DNA of 9,373 bases from Chloroflexota bacterium (GCA_005881055.1 VBHW01000158.1:1-9373); one strand, 5' to 3'; positions 1 through 5,867 are shown, numbered from the stretch's first letter. Notes: generated by a model from the sequence alone, not told the origin. Program-made: numbers and translations.

Positions 1-690
1 CGCGTCGCGACCGACGAGGTCGACGACGCGGCCGACGAGCGCGCCGAACTCGGCCGGGATCGCGTACCCCACCGTGTCGGGGATGTTCACGGTGCTCGCG
101 CCGGCCTCGACGACCGCCCCGTAGACCTGCATGAGGTAGTCGACGTCGCTCCGCGAGGCGTCCTCGGCGGAGAACTCGATCTCGGCGTCGCGGCCGAGCG
201 TCTGGCGGCCGTAGGTCACCCAGCGGACCGCCTCGGCGAGCGCGGCCTCGCGGTCCATCCGCAGCTTGTGCTTGAGATGGATGTCGCTCGTGGCGATGAA
301 CACGTGGAGGTGCGGGCGTTCGGCGACCCGGATCGCCTCGACGGCCCGTTGCGGATCGCCGTCGCGGCAGCGGGCGAGGGCGGCCACCGCGACGCCGCGC
401 GTCTCGCGGGCGATGCGCTGGACCGCTTCGAAGTCGCCGGGGGACGCGGCCGGGAAGCCGGCCTCGATGACGTCGACCCTGAGGCGGGCGAGCTGGCGGG
501 CGACCTCGAGCTTCTCGGCCGCGGTGAGCCCGGCACCCGGTGCCTGCTCCCCGTCGCGGAGGGTCGTGTCGAAGATGCGGACCGTCCCCGGCCGAACGGT
601 CCCCGGTCGCACCGTCCCCGGCGTTGACGTCCCGGGCCGCGAAGTCCCCGATCGTACGCCGGGCTCGCCGGCTCCCCGGTCGCGGCTCAC
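1..690 (-). CDS. leuA: 2-isopropylmalate synthase, N-terminal part (runs off the window)
   Basis: The first 230 codons are visible and the 3' end lies beyond base 1. LeuA condenses 2-oxoisovalerate with acetyl-CoA, the committed step of leucine synthesis, in the cytoplasm. The DRE-TIM metallolyase signature FDTTLRDGEQAPG starts near residue 39. HVFIATSDIHLKHKL (about 125-139), EFSAEDASRSD (about 168-178) and NIPDTVGYAIP (about 198-208) follow and are typical of LeuA. The GTG start overlaps the ilvC stop by 4 nt (GTGA), so translation is probably coupled. The first 37 or so residues are unusual: LeuA normally begins a few residues before the FDTTLRDGEQ block, but here a Gly/Pro/Arg/Thr-rich stretch built from 15-nt repeats precedes it. 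A GTG inside the repeats (614-612) could be an alternative start. Homocitrate or citramalate synthase are related alternatives, but position behind ilvBNC favours LeuA. Confidence 0.9.
   Translation of the reverse strand, partial: MSRDRGAGEPGVRSGTSRPGTSTPGTVRPGTVRPGTVRIFDTTLRDGEQAPGAGLTAAEKLEVARQLARLRVDVIEAGFPAASPGDFEAVQRIARETRGVAVAALARCRDGDPQRAVEAIRVAERPHLHVFIATSDIHLKHKLRMDREAALAEAVRWVTYGRQTLGRDAEIEFSAEDASRSDVDYLMQVYGAVVEAGASTVNIPDTVGYAIPAEFGALVGRVVDLVGRDA
577..651 (-). repeat. Five in-frame 15-nt repeats at the 5' end of leuA
   Basis: Five consecutive 15-nt units (637-651, 622-636, 607-621, 592-606, 577-591 in reading order) encode SGTSR, PGTST, PGTVR, PGTVR, PGTVR. The last three differ from each other at only a few bases, around a CCGGGGAC core. 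The array is in frame and ends directly at the first strand of the catalytic domain, so it lengthens the N-terminus without disrupting the enzyme. It looks like slippage-type expansion. Confidence 0.75.
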
Positions 691-1736
691 GACCGCGACC
701 CGCCGGTCGCGGCGGCCTGCGCCTGGCCAGCGACGACTGTGACCGGGTTGAGGAACTGCATCTGGGCCCGGAGCGCCGCCCCGACCTGCTCGATCTGGTG
801 ATCGCGATCCTGGGCGCGCAGCCGCTCGAACTCCTTCCGGCCCGACTCGTTCTCCTCGATCCAGCGGCGGGCGAATGACCCGTCCTGGATCTCGGCGAGG
901 ACCTGCTTCATCGTTCGCCGGACGTGGTCGTCGATGATCCGCGGTCCGCTGACGTAGTCGCCGTACTCGGCGGTATCCGACACGCTGAAGCGCATGAAGT
1001 TCAGGCCGCCGCGGTACAGGAGATCCACAATGAGCTTGAGCTCGTGCATCGTCTCGAAGTAGGCGAGCTCGGGCTGGTAGCCGGACTCGACGAGCGTCTC
1101 GAAGGCCATCTTCACGAGCGCCGCGGTGCCCCCGCACAGCACCGACTGCTCCCCGAACAGGTCGGTCTCGGTCTCCTCCGCAAACGACGTCTCGAGCACG
1201 CCTGCTCGCGTGCACCCGAGCGCGCGGGCATAGGCCAGGACCCGGTCGCGGGCCGTGCCCGACGCGTCCCGGAAGACGGCGAACAGGGCGGGCACCCCGC
1301 CACCGGCCTGGTAGACGCTCCGCAGCAGGTGGCCGGGACCCTTGGGCGCCACCATCCCGACGTCGACGTTGCCCGGCGGGTCGATCCGCCCGAAGTGGAT
1401 GTTGAACCCGTGGGCGAACATCAGCAGCTGGCCGTCACGGAGGTTCGGGCCGATCTCCCGGTCGTACACGTCCTTCTGCGCCGTGTCGGGCACGAGGATC
1501 ATGACGACGTCGGCGGACGAGACGGCGTCCGCGGTGTCGGTCACTCGCAGGCCGGCCTCCTCGGCGAGCGGCCGGCTCTTGCTGCCCGGGGCCAGGCCGA
1601 CGACGACGTCGACGCCCGACTCGTGGAGGTTGAGGGCGTGGGCGTGGCCCTGGCTGCCGTAGCCGATGATCGCGACCGTCTGGCCCTGCAGGGCAGACGG
1701 GTCAGCGTCGTTGTCGTAGTACATCCGCGCCGTCAT
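687..1736 (-). CDS. ilvC: Ketol-acid reductoisomerase (class I, short form)
   Basis: IlvC is the NADPH- and Mg-dependent acetohydroxyacid isomeroreductase, second common step of Val/Ile/Leu synthesis. At 349 residues it has the length of the short class I enzymes. The Rossmann loop GYGSQG is at 25-30. The cofactor-specificity loop GLAPGSKS at 47-54 carries serines where the NADPH 2'-phosphate is usually bound. The catalytic AHGFNIHFG with His109 and the metal-binding DLFGEQSVLCGG (Asp192, Glu196) are intact, as are FETMHELKLI (Glu228, Glu232) and FSVSDTAEYGD with Ser253. The ATG overlaps the ilvN stop by 4 nt (ATGA), and the stop overlaps the leuA GTG in the same way. It is the third gene of an ilvBNC-leuA operon. 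The C-terminal 15 or so residues are Ala/Gln/Gly-rich and probably disordered. Confidence 0.97.
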   Translation of the reverse strand: MTARMYYDNDADPSALQGQTVAIIGYGSQGHAHALNLHESGVDVVVGLAPGSKSRPLAEEAGLRVTDTADAVSSADVVMILVPDTAQKDVYDREIGPNLRDGQLLMFAHGFNIHFGRIDPPGNVDVGMVAPKGPGHLLRSVYQAGGGVPALFAVFRDASGTARDRVLAYARALGCTRAGVLETSFAEETETDLFGEQSVLCGGTAALVKMAFETLVESGYQPELAYFETMHELKLIVDLLYRGGLNFMRFSVSDTAEYGDYVSGPRIIDDHVRRTMKQVLAEIQDGSFARRWIEENESGRKEFERLRAQDRDHQIEQVGAALRAQMQFLNPVTVVAGQAQAAATGGSRS

Positions 1737-2368
1737 CTCTTCGTAGCCTCCTCGATCGATCCGGAACCGCGGGACATGACGACCGTCCCCGTGCGGACGA
1801 GCTCCTTGATGCCGAAGCCGCGCAGGAGGGCGACGAGCGCATCGACCTCGGCCTCTGTGCCTGTCACCTCGACGATGACCGAGCCCTCCGACACGTCGAC
1901 CACCCGCGCCCTGTAGAGCTCCACGACCTTGATGACCTCCGCCCGATTCGCGTCGGCGACGCGGACCTTGACGAGCGCGAGCTCCTGCTCGACGGTGGGG
2001 TCGGCGGTGAGGTCCTGGACCTTGAGCACGTCGATGAGCCGATACAGCTGCTTCGTCGCCTGCTCGACGAGGACGTCGTCGCCACGCAGCGTGATCGTCA
2101 TCCGGCTGACGTCCGGGGCATCAGTGTGGCTGACCGCAAGCGACTCGATGTTGAAGTTGCGCGCGCGCATGAGGCTCGAGACGCGGTTCAGGACGCCCGG
2201 CCGGTTGTTGACGATGGCGACGATGACATGGCGGTGCTGCGCACCGCCACCGGGCAGGGAGCGGGCCGGCGGGGCAGCGTGGGCCGGCGCTGCCGCCGGA
2301 GTCGTCGGAGTCGCCGGAGTCGCGGCCTGGGCGGAGGCGGCTGCCGGAGTCGCGGCGGCGTCGCTCAC
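1733..2368 (-). CDS. ilvN: Acetolactate synthase small (regulatory) subunit
   Basis: This is the regulatory subunit that activates IlvB and confers feedback inhibition, typically by valine. It has 211 residues. The N-terminal ACT domain starts near residue 46 (HRHVIVAIVNNRPGVLNRVSSL). The NNRPGVLNR turn matches the effector-binding Asn/Gly segment of the family, and NFNIESLAVSHT follows. The C-terminal small-subunit domain runs from about 129 to 200. The GTG start was chosen because it overlaps the ilvB stop by 4 nt (GTGA). The frame stays open further upstream, but that stretch runs antiparallel-free inside ilvB codons and encodes Arg-rich sequence unlike this family. Oddity: about 44 residues of Ala/Pro/Thr-rich, low-complexity sequence precede the ACT domain, where most IlvN/IlvH proteins start almost directly with it. 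No methionine start lies between the two. Confidence 0.93.
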   Translation of the reverse strand: MSDAAATPAAASAQAATPATPTTPAAAPAHAAPPARSLPGGGAQHRHVIVAIVNNRPGVLNRVSSLMRARNFNIESLAVSHTDAPDVSRMTITLRGDDVLVEQATKQLYRLIDVLKVQDLTADPTVEQELALVKVRVADANRAEVIKVVELYRARVVDVSEGSVIVEVTGTEAEVDALVALLRGFGIKELVRTGTVVMSRGSGSIEEATKR

Positions 2369-4215
2369 TCGTCCGCCCCGCCCCACTTCTCGATGAGGTC
2401 GGACAGGCCCTTGCCGGCCGGCATCATCGGGAAGACGTTCTGCTCCTCGGCGATCTCGAACCAGACGAGCGCCGGCCCGTCGACCCCCTGCGCCCAGCGG
2501 ATCGCCTCGTCGACCTCCTCGGGCGCCGCCGCCTTGCGACCGGGGATCCCGAACGCCTCGGCAAGCTTCAGGTAGTCGGGCCCGAGCAGGTGGGCCGAGT
2601 GATAGTTCCCGGCATAGATGATCTCCTGCCACTGGCGGATCATCCCGAGCTTCTTGTTGTCGAAGAGCGCGATCTTCACCGGGATCTCGTCCTGGACGAG
2701 CGTCATGAGCTCCTGGAACGTCATCTGGAAGCCGCCGTCGCCGGTGATCGCCCACGTTTCGCGCTCCGGCGCCCCGAGCGCGGCGCCCATCGCCGCCGGC
2801 ACGCAGAAGCCCATCGTCCCGAGCCCGCCGGAGCTCACGTGACTGTTCGGGAGCTGGAAGCCGGCATAGCGCGCCAGCCACATCTGGTTCTGGCCGACGT
2901 CGCCCACGTACGTCGCCCGGTGATCGGTGAGGACCCCGATCCGGCTGACCACGTAGTCGGCCGAGAGGTACCCGTCGCGCCAGGCACCCGAGCCGTGCCA
3001 GCTGCCGGCCTCGGACTCGCGCCGCCACGCGGCGAGCTCCTCGAAGTAGGCCGCCCGGACCGCCGGGTCGACCGCGTCCACCATCGGCAGGAGGGCCCGC
3101 AGGACGCGTCCCGCGTCGCCGACGATCGGCACCTCGACCGCGACGTTCTTGCCGATCTCGGCCGGATCGATGTCGACGTGGACGATCCGGGCGTAGGGGG
3201 CGTAGGTCCGCACGTTGCCCGTCACGCGGTCGTCGAAGCGCATCCCGATGGCCACGAGGAGGTCCGCGCTCTGGATCGCGCGATTCACGTGCTTCCAGCC
3301 GTGCATCCCCATGTAGCCGTAGCTCAGCGGATGGTCCTCGGGCATCGCGCCGATCCCGAGGAGCGTGTGGGCGACCGGAATCTGCGTCTTCTCCGCGAAC
3401 GCCTGGAGGTCCTCCCAGGCCCGCGCGTGGAGGACGCCGTGACCGGCGAGGATCATCGGGCGCTTCGCGCGGCCGATCTCCCCCACAGCGAGCTTCAGCT
3501 GCCGGGGATGGCCCTCGACGTTCGGGCGGAACCCGGGCAGGCCGGCAACGACCTCCTCGTCCGACGGATGCTCTGCGTGGGTCTCCTGCTGGAGGGCGTC
3601 CTTGGTGATGTCGATGTGGACGGGCCCCGGGCGCCCGGTCCGGGCGATGTGGAAGGCCTCGGCGAACACACGCGGCAGCTCGTTCGCGTCACGGACCAGG
3701 TAGTTGTGCTTCGTCATCGGCAGGGTGATGCCGTTGATGTCGATCTCCTGGAACGCGTCCTTGCCGATGAGGGCGCCGGGCACGTTGCCGGTGATCGCGA
3801 CCATCGGGATCGAGTCGAGGAGGGCCGTGCCGATCCCCGTCACGAGGTTCGTCGCGCCCGGCCCGCTCGTGCCCATGCACACGCCGACGCGGCCGGTGAC
3901 CCGTGCATACCCGTCGGCCGCGTGCGCGCCGCCCTGCTCGTGGCGGACGAGGACGTGGCGGAGCTCCGGATAGTCGGCGAGGACGTCGTAGAGCGGCAGG
4001 ATCACGCCGCCCGGATAGCCGAAGAACACGTCGACGCCCTGACGGATGAGCGCCTCGCAGACGACGTCGGCGCCGATCCGGGTCCGCCGGCGCGGCCGGG
4101 CGTCGTTGAGCATGTCCCGCCGGGCTCGTTCGATCGCGGCCGCTTCGGCCGTCCCTTCGTTCGGGACATGGCTCGTCCGACTCGGTCGCTGGGCCGGGTC
4201 GCCGGTGATCGTCAT
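2365..4215 (-). CDS. ilvB: Acetolactate synthase large (catalytic) subunit
   Basis: ThDP-, Mg- and FAD-dependent acetohydroxyacid synthase, joining two pyruvates or pyruvate plus 2-oxobutyrate. It has 616 residues. GYPGG (66-70) and VRHEQGGAHAADGYAR with catalytic Glu93 mark the pyrimidine-binding domain. RFDDRVTGN (326-334) lies in the central domain. GDGGFQMTF (492-500) through FDNKKLGMIRQWQE form the ThDP/Mg domain. The Mg ligands Asp493 and Asn520 keep the family spacing of 27 residues. The residue before Asn520 is Asp rather than the common Asn, which is not the metal ligand. Trp529 matches the conserved Trp of the active-site channel. The ATG at 4215 has AGGAGG 11 nt upstream, rather distant, and the first 45 or so residues are a low-complexity Arg-rich extension, so a later start such as the Met at residue 35 is possible. 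First gene of the operon, behind the 4279-4309 attenuator-like terminator. Confidence 0.97.
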   Translation of the reverse strand: MTITGDPAQRPSRTSHVPNEGTAEAAAIERARRDMLNDARPRRRTRIGADVVCEALIRQGVDVFFGYPGGVILPLYDVLADYPELRHVLVRHEQGGAHAADGYARVTGRVGVCMGTSGPGATNLVTGIGTALLDSIPMVAITGNVPGALIGKDAFQEIDINGITLPMTKHNYLVRDANELPRVFAEAFHIARTGRPGPVHIDITKDALQQETHAEHPSDEEVVAGLPGFRPNVEGHPRQLKLAVGEIGRAKRPMILAGHGVLHARAWEDLQAFAEKTQIPVAHTLLGIGAMPEDHPLSYGYMGMHGWKHVNRAIQSADLLVAIGMRFDDRVTGNVRTYAPYARIVHVDIDPAEIGKNVAVEVPIVGDAGRVLRALLPMVDAVDPAVRAAYFEELAAWRRESEAGSWHGSGAWRDGYLSADYVVSRIGVLTDHRATYVGDVGQNQMWLARYAGFQLPNSHVSSGGLGTMGFCVPAAMGAALGAPERETWAITGDGGFQMTFQELMTLVQDEIPVKIALFDNKKLGMIRQWQEIIYAGNYHSAHLLGPDYLKLAEAFGIPGRKAAAPEEVDEAIRWAQGVDGPALVWFEIAEEQNVFPMMPAGKGLSDLIEKWGGADE

Positions 4216-4278
4216 CGCTGGGGAGCCCTCCTGGCGTCGGCTGTGACGGTCGCCGCTACGACGGACGCCCTCGCCGAC

Positions 4279-4309
4279 AAACGAAAAACCCTCGCCTCCC
4301 GGCGAGGGT
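4279..4309 (-). terminator. Intrinsic terminator / probable attenuator upstream of ilvB
   Basis: Read on the minus strand, a perfect 9-bp GC-rich stem (ACCCTCGCC / GGCGAGGGT) closes a GGGA loop and is followed by TTTTCGTTTG. This is a textbook rho-independent terminator, and the only one in the window with a U-tract. It lies 64 nt upstream of the ilvB start and 26 nt after the stop of the Leu/Ile-rich leader ORF, the geometry of an attenuator. It could alternatively just end a small upstream gene. Confidence 0.9.
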
Positions 4310-4380
4310 CCCTTCGGTCTTCGGTGTCTGGGCGCTAGCCGCGCTCCGTCCTCCGCGTTCCTCCGTTCTCCCGCCGGGAG
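4296..4380 (-). promoter_or_regulatory. Candidate antiterminator pairing of the ilv leader
   Basis: On the minus strand, CTCCCGGCGGG (4380-4370) can form 11 consecutive pairs (one G-U) with CTCGCCGGGAG (4306-4296). The latter contains the distal part of the terminator's 5' arm, its loop and the first base of its 3' arm, so the two structures are mutually exclusive. The upstream arm begins 6 nt after the Leu/Ile codon run of the leader ORF. It can also fold on itself (CTCCC-GGC-GGGAG), which would release the terminator arm. This is a pairing worked out by eye; no folding energies were computed. Confidence 0.55.
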
Positions 4381-4550
4381 CCGGTAATAAGGCCGATCAG
4401 GCCATCCAGCCCAAGGAGGAGCGAGCGAAGAATCCCGAGGAGCGATACGTCGATGAGGCCGGCGTCCCGGACCGGCACGGTCACGCGACGTCCGTCGGCC
4501 GTCACGAGGACGGCGACGTGGCTGCGGTCACGACCGTGGAACAGACCCAA
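4335..4550 (-). CDS. Leu/Ile-rich leader ORF of the ilv operon (candidate attenuation peptide)
   Basis: A 71-codon ORF starts at TTG, with GGAGG 6 nt upstream, the best ribosome site in this leader. Residues 32-55 contain ten Leu, four Ile and one Val in 24 positions (LLGILRSLLLGLDGLIGLI within it). Codons there include three CTT, two ATT and a GTA, which appear scarce in the neighbouring ilv genes where CTC/CTG/ATC dominate. The run sits just before an antiterminator arm, and the stop lies 26 nt before a strong terminator and 120 nt before ilvB. I infer translation-coupled attenuation by charged Leu/Ile/Val tRNA. It is longer than classical leader peptides, and its first 30 residues (HVAVLVTADGRRVTVPV) look like ordinary protein, so a small independent gene that happens to be aliphatic remains possible. 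Confidence 0.6.
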   Translation of the reverse strand: MGLFHGRDRSHVAVLVTADGRRVTVPVRDAGLIDVSLLGILRSLLLGLDGLIGLITGSRRENGGTRRTERG

Positions 4551-4604
4551 GGATGGCCTCCGGAGCGCTGGCTCGTACCGGGCGCCCCTGCGCGCGGTCC
4601 GGGC

Positions 4605-4632
4605 AGTCTAGCAGGCTGACTCAATTCCGCAA
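4605..4632 (-). promoter_or_regulatory. Candidate promoter of the ilv leader/operon
   Basis: On the minus strand TTGCGG (4632-4627) and TAGACT (4610-4605) are separated by 16 nt and resemble -35 and -10 hexamers. Transcription would begin near 4598, about 48 nt before the TTG of the leader ORF. The -10 matches TANNNT and the -35 keeps TTG; this is a pattern match only. Confidence 0.45.
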
Positions 4633-4869
4633 CCGTGCGATCCGCACCGCACCGCACCGGGCGGGCGTCGCGCACGTCTTGCGATCGGAGATATCGGCAC
4701 GGAAACGGAAACGGCTCGACGGCCGCCGTCACCGGCGACCGTCGGCAGTGTTCCCATTCACCGGACGTCGTTCGCGAGCACGGTCGCTGCGTCCGCCTCG
4801 AGTGCTGCCGAACGGATCCGGGCGATGACCGGGCGGTCGACCGAACGGTCAACCAGCTCGGTCAGTCGG
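4633..4869. other. Intergenic stretch between microprotein A1 and the ilv promoter
   Basis: No convincing gene is visible on either strand. The open frames here are Arg/Ser-rich and composition-driven. Unlike cassettes B and C, there is no second microprotein ORF with the AAGHRW ending behind A1. The only structure I see is the pair of palindromes at 4827-4850, with an overlapping stem at 4839-4863. Confidence 0.6.
4827..4850. repeat. Two abutting 12-bp palindromes downstream of A1
   Basis: GACCGGGCGGTC (4827-4838) is directly followed by GACCGAACGGTC (4839-4850). Both are perfect GACCG-NN-CGGTC palindromes apart from the central pair. On the minus-strand transcript, the second can alternatively form a longer-looped 6-bp stem GACCGA/TCGGTC with 4858-4863. 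They could be an operator for a dimeric regulator or an end-of-transcript structure for cassette A. There is no U-tract. Confidence 0.5.
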
Positions 4870-4956
4870 TTACCAGCGCCAGCCCGCGCCGAGCGTGAGC
4901 GCCAGCGACGAGAGCAGCGCGAGCGCCATGGTGAAGCGCGCCAGGTTCGCCTTCAC
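4870..4956 (-). CDS. Microprotein A1, single-span membrane protein with GxRW ending (cassette A)
   Basis: A 28-residue ORF with a GTG start and GAGGG 7 nt upstream. The N-terminus (MKANLARF) is basic. A hydrophobic stretch of about 17 residues (MALALLSSLALTLGAG) could span the membrane once, and the protein ends in WRW. It is nearly superimposable on B1 and C1: the initial Met-Lys, the RF at positions 7-8, and a shared LALTLGAG/MALTLGAG then x-Arg-Trp. That similarity, not length, is the evidence for translation, and it fixes the GTG over an overlapping out-of-frame ATG 6 nt earlier. It follows a c-di-GMP-I aptamer by 34 nt. I do not recognise the family. Function is unknown; possible roles include a small membrane regulator, a partner of a larger membrane complex, or a toxin-like peptide. 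Confidence 0.75.
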   Translation of the reverse strand: MKANLARFTMALALLSSLALTLGAGWRW

Positions 4957-4977
4957 GGCTCATCCCTCAATGCTTGA

Positions 4978-4995
4978 CGGAACCCTGTGGGTCCG
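4978..4995 (-). promoter_or_regulatory. Possible switching hairpin of riboswitch A
   Basis: CGGACCC (4995-4989) pairs with GGGTTCCG (4985-4978) around an ACA loop, with one bulged base. It consumes CGGAC, the 3' strand of aptamer helix P1, so aptamer closure and this hairpin compete. In cassette B, GCCGG/TCGGC at 5616-5602 similarly overlaps the P1 3' strand. No U-tract follows in either, so control of ribosome access is more likely than termination. Direction (ON or OFF) cannot be told. Confidence 0.4.
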
Positions 4996-5078
4996 GCAAC
5001 CGGGCGGTCTCCGTTCGCGTGGGCTGGAGATCCCTGGCTTTGCGTCCCCGCCTCGCGGCGGGTTTGCCCTGGTCGGAC
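4991..5078 (-). promoter_or_regulatory. c-di-GMP-I (GEMM-I) riboswitch aptamer A
   Basis: The 88-nt aptamer has the GEMM-I hallmarks in order: AGGGCAAACC, a 6-bp stem CCCGCC/GGCGGG capped by a GCGA tetraloop, ACGCAAAGCC, a P3 arm (ATCTCC ... GGAGAC) and the 3' segment CCGCCCGGTTGCCGG. P1 is GTCCG/CGGAC. Compared with B and C (CATCG/CGGTG) both P1 strands change and pairing is kept, which supports the fold. The G run before CAAA suggests the c-di-GMP rather than the cGAMP subtype. It precedes microprotein A1. Confidence 0.92.
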
Positions 5079-5112
5079 ACTGGGCACGGAGCGTTCGTCG
5101 TCCGCACCCGAC

Positions 5113-5156
5113 ACGCTACGGAGCCGCGCTCGCGAGGCCAATCGGTCGTTCGTACT
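5113..5156 (-). promoter_or_regulatory. Conserved promoter-like block of cassette A
   Basis: The block reads AGTAC-N3-CG-N4-ATTGG, exactly 17 nt, then CGTAGCGT. The same arrangement with identical internal spacing occurs in cassettes B and C. Taking TAGCGT as -10 puts the start near 5107, at the foot of a 9-bp hairpin (5109-5101 with 5090-5082, two G-U pairs). The ATKGG part lies around -35 and AGTAC-N3-CG around -50 to -41, possibly an activator site or an alternative-sigma element. Confidence 0.6.
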
Positions 5157-5334
5157 ATTCGCCGGCCGAACGGGGGAGGTTCCGCGACGCACCACCAGGC
5201 GCGCAACGGGCGCGGGGTGGCAAGCACGACGGGGGACGAGGCGGCGGCGCGGGCCGGCTCGACAGGCGTGCCGGCGGCCCCCCGGCGGCCGTCGGACCGC
5301 GTCGGACGCCGGCGTCACGCCGCCATGGGGAATG

Positions 5335-5439
5335 TCAGAGCTGACCCCACCGGTGGCCCGCCGCGAGGACGAGCGCAAGGCAGGTCAGGGTGGCGAGAGC
5401 CCCGAGGATCAGCAGGACCCGTGTGACGTGTCGCCGCAT
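5335..5439 (-). CDS. Microprotein B2, second gene of cassette B
   Basis: A 34-residue ORF starts at ATG with a strong GGAGG 5 nt upstream. It lies 11 nt behind B1, so the two are probably co-translated from one riboswitch-controlled mRNA. The N-terminus is basic (MRRHVTR), then a hydrophobic span (VLLILGALATLTCLALVL) is followed by AAGHRWGQL. It matches C2 in position and sequence: both contain ALVLAAGHRW, which B1, A1 and C1 do not. The five microproteins therefore form two subfamilies with a shared overall plan: basic head, one span, small residues, x-Arg-Trp. No known family is recognised. Confidence 0.78.
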   Translation of the reverse strand: MRRHVTRVLLILGALATLTCLALVLAAGHRWGQL

Positions 5440-5450
5440 GGTCACCTCCG

Positions 5451-5558
5451 CTAGAACACGAAGAACGCGAATTCCCACCGGATCCCTGCGCCCAGCGTCA
5501 GGGCCATGCAGGCGATCACCGCCACGGCCAGGCCGAAGCGCGCCAGGTTCGTCTTCAT
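5451..5558 (-). CDS. Microprotein B1, first gene of cassette B
   Basis: A 35-residue ORF starts at ATG with GGTGA 6 nt upstream, 51 nt after aptamer B. The head MKTNLARF is almost identical to A1 (MKANLARF). A single hydrophobic span ending MALTLGAG is followed by IRWE, as in C1 (MRWE). It carries an extra six-residue aromatic tail (FAFFVF) after the RWE that A1 and C1 lack. The orientation expected from the positive N-terminus is N-in, putting the RW end outside the cytoplasm. Function unknown. Conservation at residue level across three cassettes argues for a real product. Confidence 0.78.
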   Translation of the reverse strand: MKTNLARFGLAVAVIACMALTLGAGIRWEFAFFVF

Positions 5559-5609
5559 TGCGGGTCACCGTCCCACTGCGTGCCGCCCCCGGCATGACCG
5601 CGCCGATGT

Positions 5610-5704
5610 CACCGGCAGCTCGGGCGCCCTCGAGTCCTCAGGACGACTTCTCGAGGTCCCGTGCTTTGCGTCCCCGCCTCGCGACGGGTTTGCCCTGGAC
5701 GATG
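5610..5704 (-). promoter_or_regulatory. c-di-GMP-I (GEMM-I) riboswitch aptamer B
   Basis: The 95-nt aptamer is identical to C through the core: AGGGCAAACC, stem CCCGTC/GGCGGG with GCGA loop, then ACGCAAAGC. P3 is a long arm, CCTCGAG ... CTCGAGG with inner GTCC/GGAC, and the 3' segment is GCGCCCGAGCTGCCGG. P1 is CATCG/CGGTG. A hairpin (5714-5730, GAGGCG/CGCCTC) sits just 5' of it. It precedes B1 and B2. Confidence 0.92.
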
Positions 5705-5737
5705 TGTCGACGGGAGGCGGCTATCGCCTCCAATGGG

Positions 5738-5781
5738 ACCCTACGGGACGATCGGCCCACTTCCCATGACCCGAAAGTACT
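5738..5781 (-). promoter_or_regulatory. Conserved promoter-like block of cassette B
   Basis: AGTAC-N3-CG-N4-ATGGG, 17 nt, then CGTAGGGT: the same layout as in A and C. Reading TAGGGT as -10 places the start near 5731, one base before the 5' hairpin at 5730-5714, a coherent arrangement. Surrounding bases CCAGTACT and CGGG are also shared with cassette C. Confidence 0.6.
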
Positions 5782-5867
5782 GGGGACCCGTGGGTCGGTC
5801 GGGGGAGTTGCCGGGGAGCACCGGCTCGCCGTACGTGGAATCGGCGGCGTAACCGGCCCCGGAATCG

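Noticed and set aside
1733..3028. Extending ilvN upstream to 3028
   Set aside because: The extension lies inside ilvB in another frame and is Arg-rich. The GTG overlapping the ilvB stop gives a normal small subunit.
4253..4281. Second promoter between terminator and ilvB (TTTGTC, 17 nt, TAGCGG)
   Set aside because: The spacing is good but both hexamers are weak and the -35 overlaps the terminator U-tract. It cannot be excluded; if real, the attenuator would be bypassed.
2590..4338. A 582-codon open frame on the plus strand opposite ilvB
   Set aside because: His/Arg/Asp/Val-rich composition mirrors ilvB codons in antisense; no recognisable motifs. Same reasoning for 924-1916 opposite ilvC.
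4279..4600. T-box riboswitch upstream of ilvB
   Set aside because: A GGAGGAACGCGG stretch loosely recalls the T-box sequence, but the conserved GGTGG...ACCGCG core is absent; the Leu/Ile-rich ORF explains the terminator better.
4502..4852. A 116-codon minus-strand open frame overlapping the leader ORF
   Set aside because: Ser/Arg/Thr-rich composition, no recognisable domain, covers the candidate ilv promoter.
5157..5334. Possible terminator or gene behind B2
   Set aside because: The stretch is extremely GC-rich with a direct CCGGCGGCC repeat, but I found no convincing stem with a U-tract and no ORF with the microprotein pattern.
4895..5454. Several plus-strand open frames of about 150 codons across cassettes A and B
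   Set aside because: They run antisense through the riboswitch and microprotein genes, are Arg/Gly-rich, and have no conserved pattern between cassettes.
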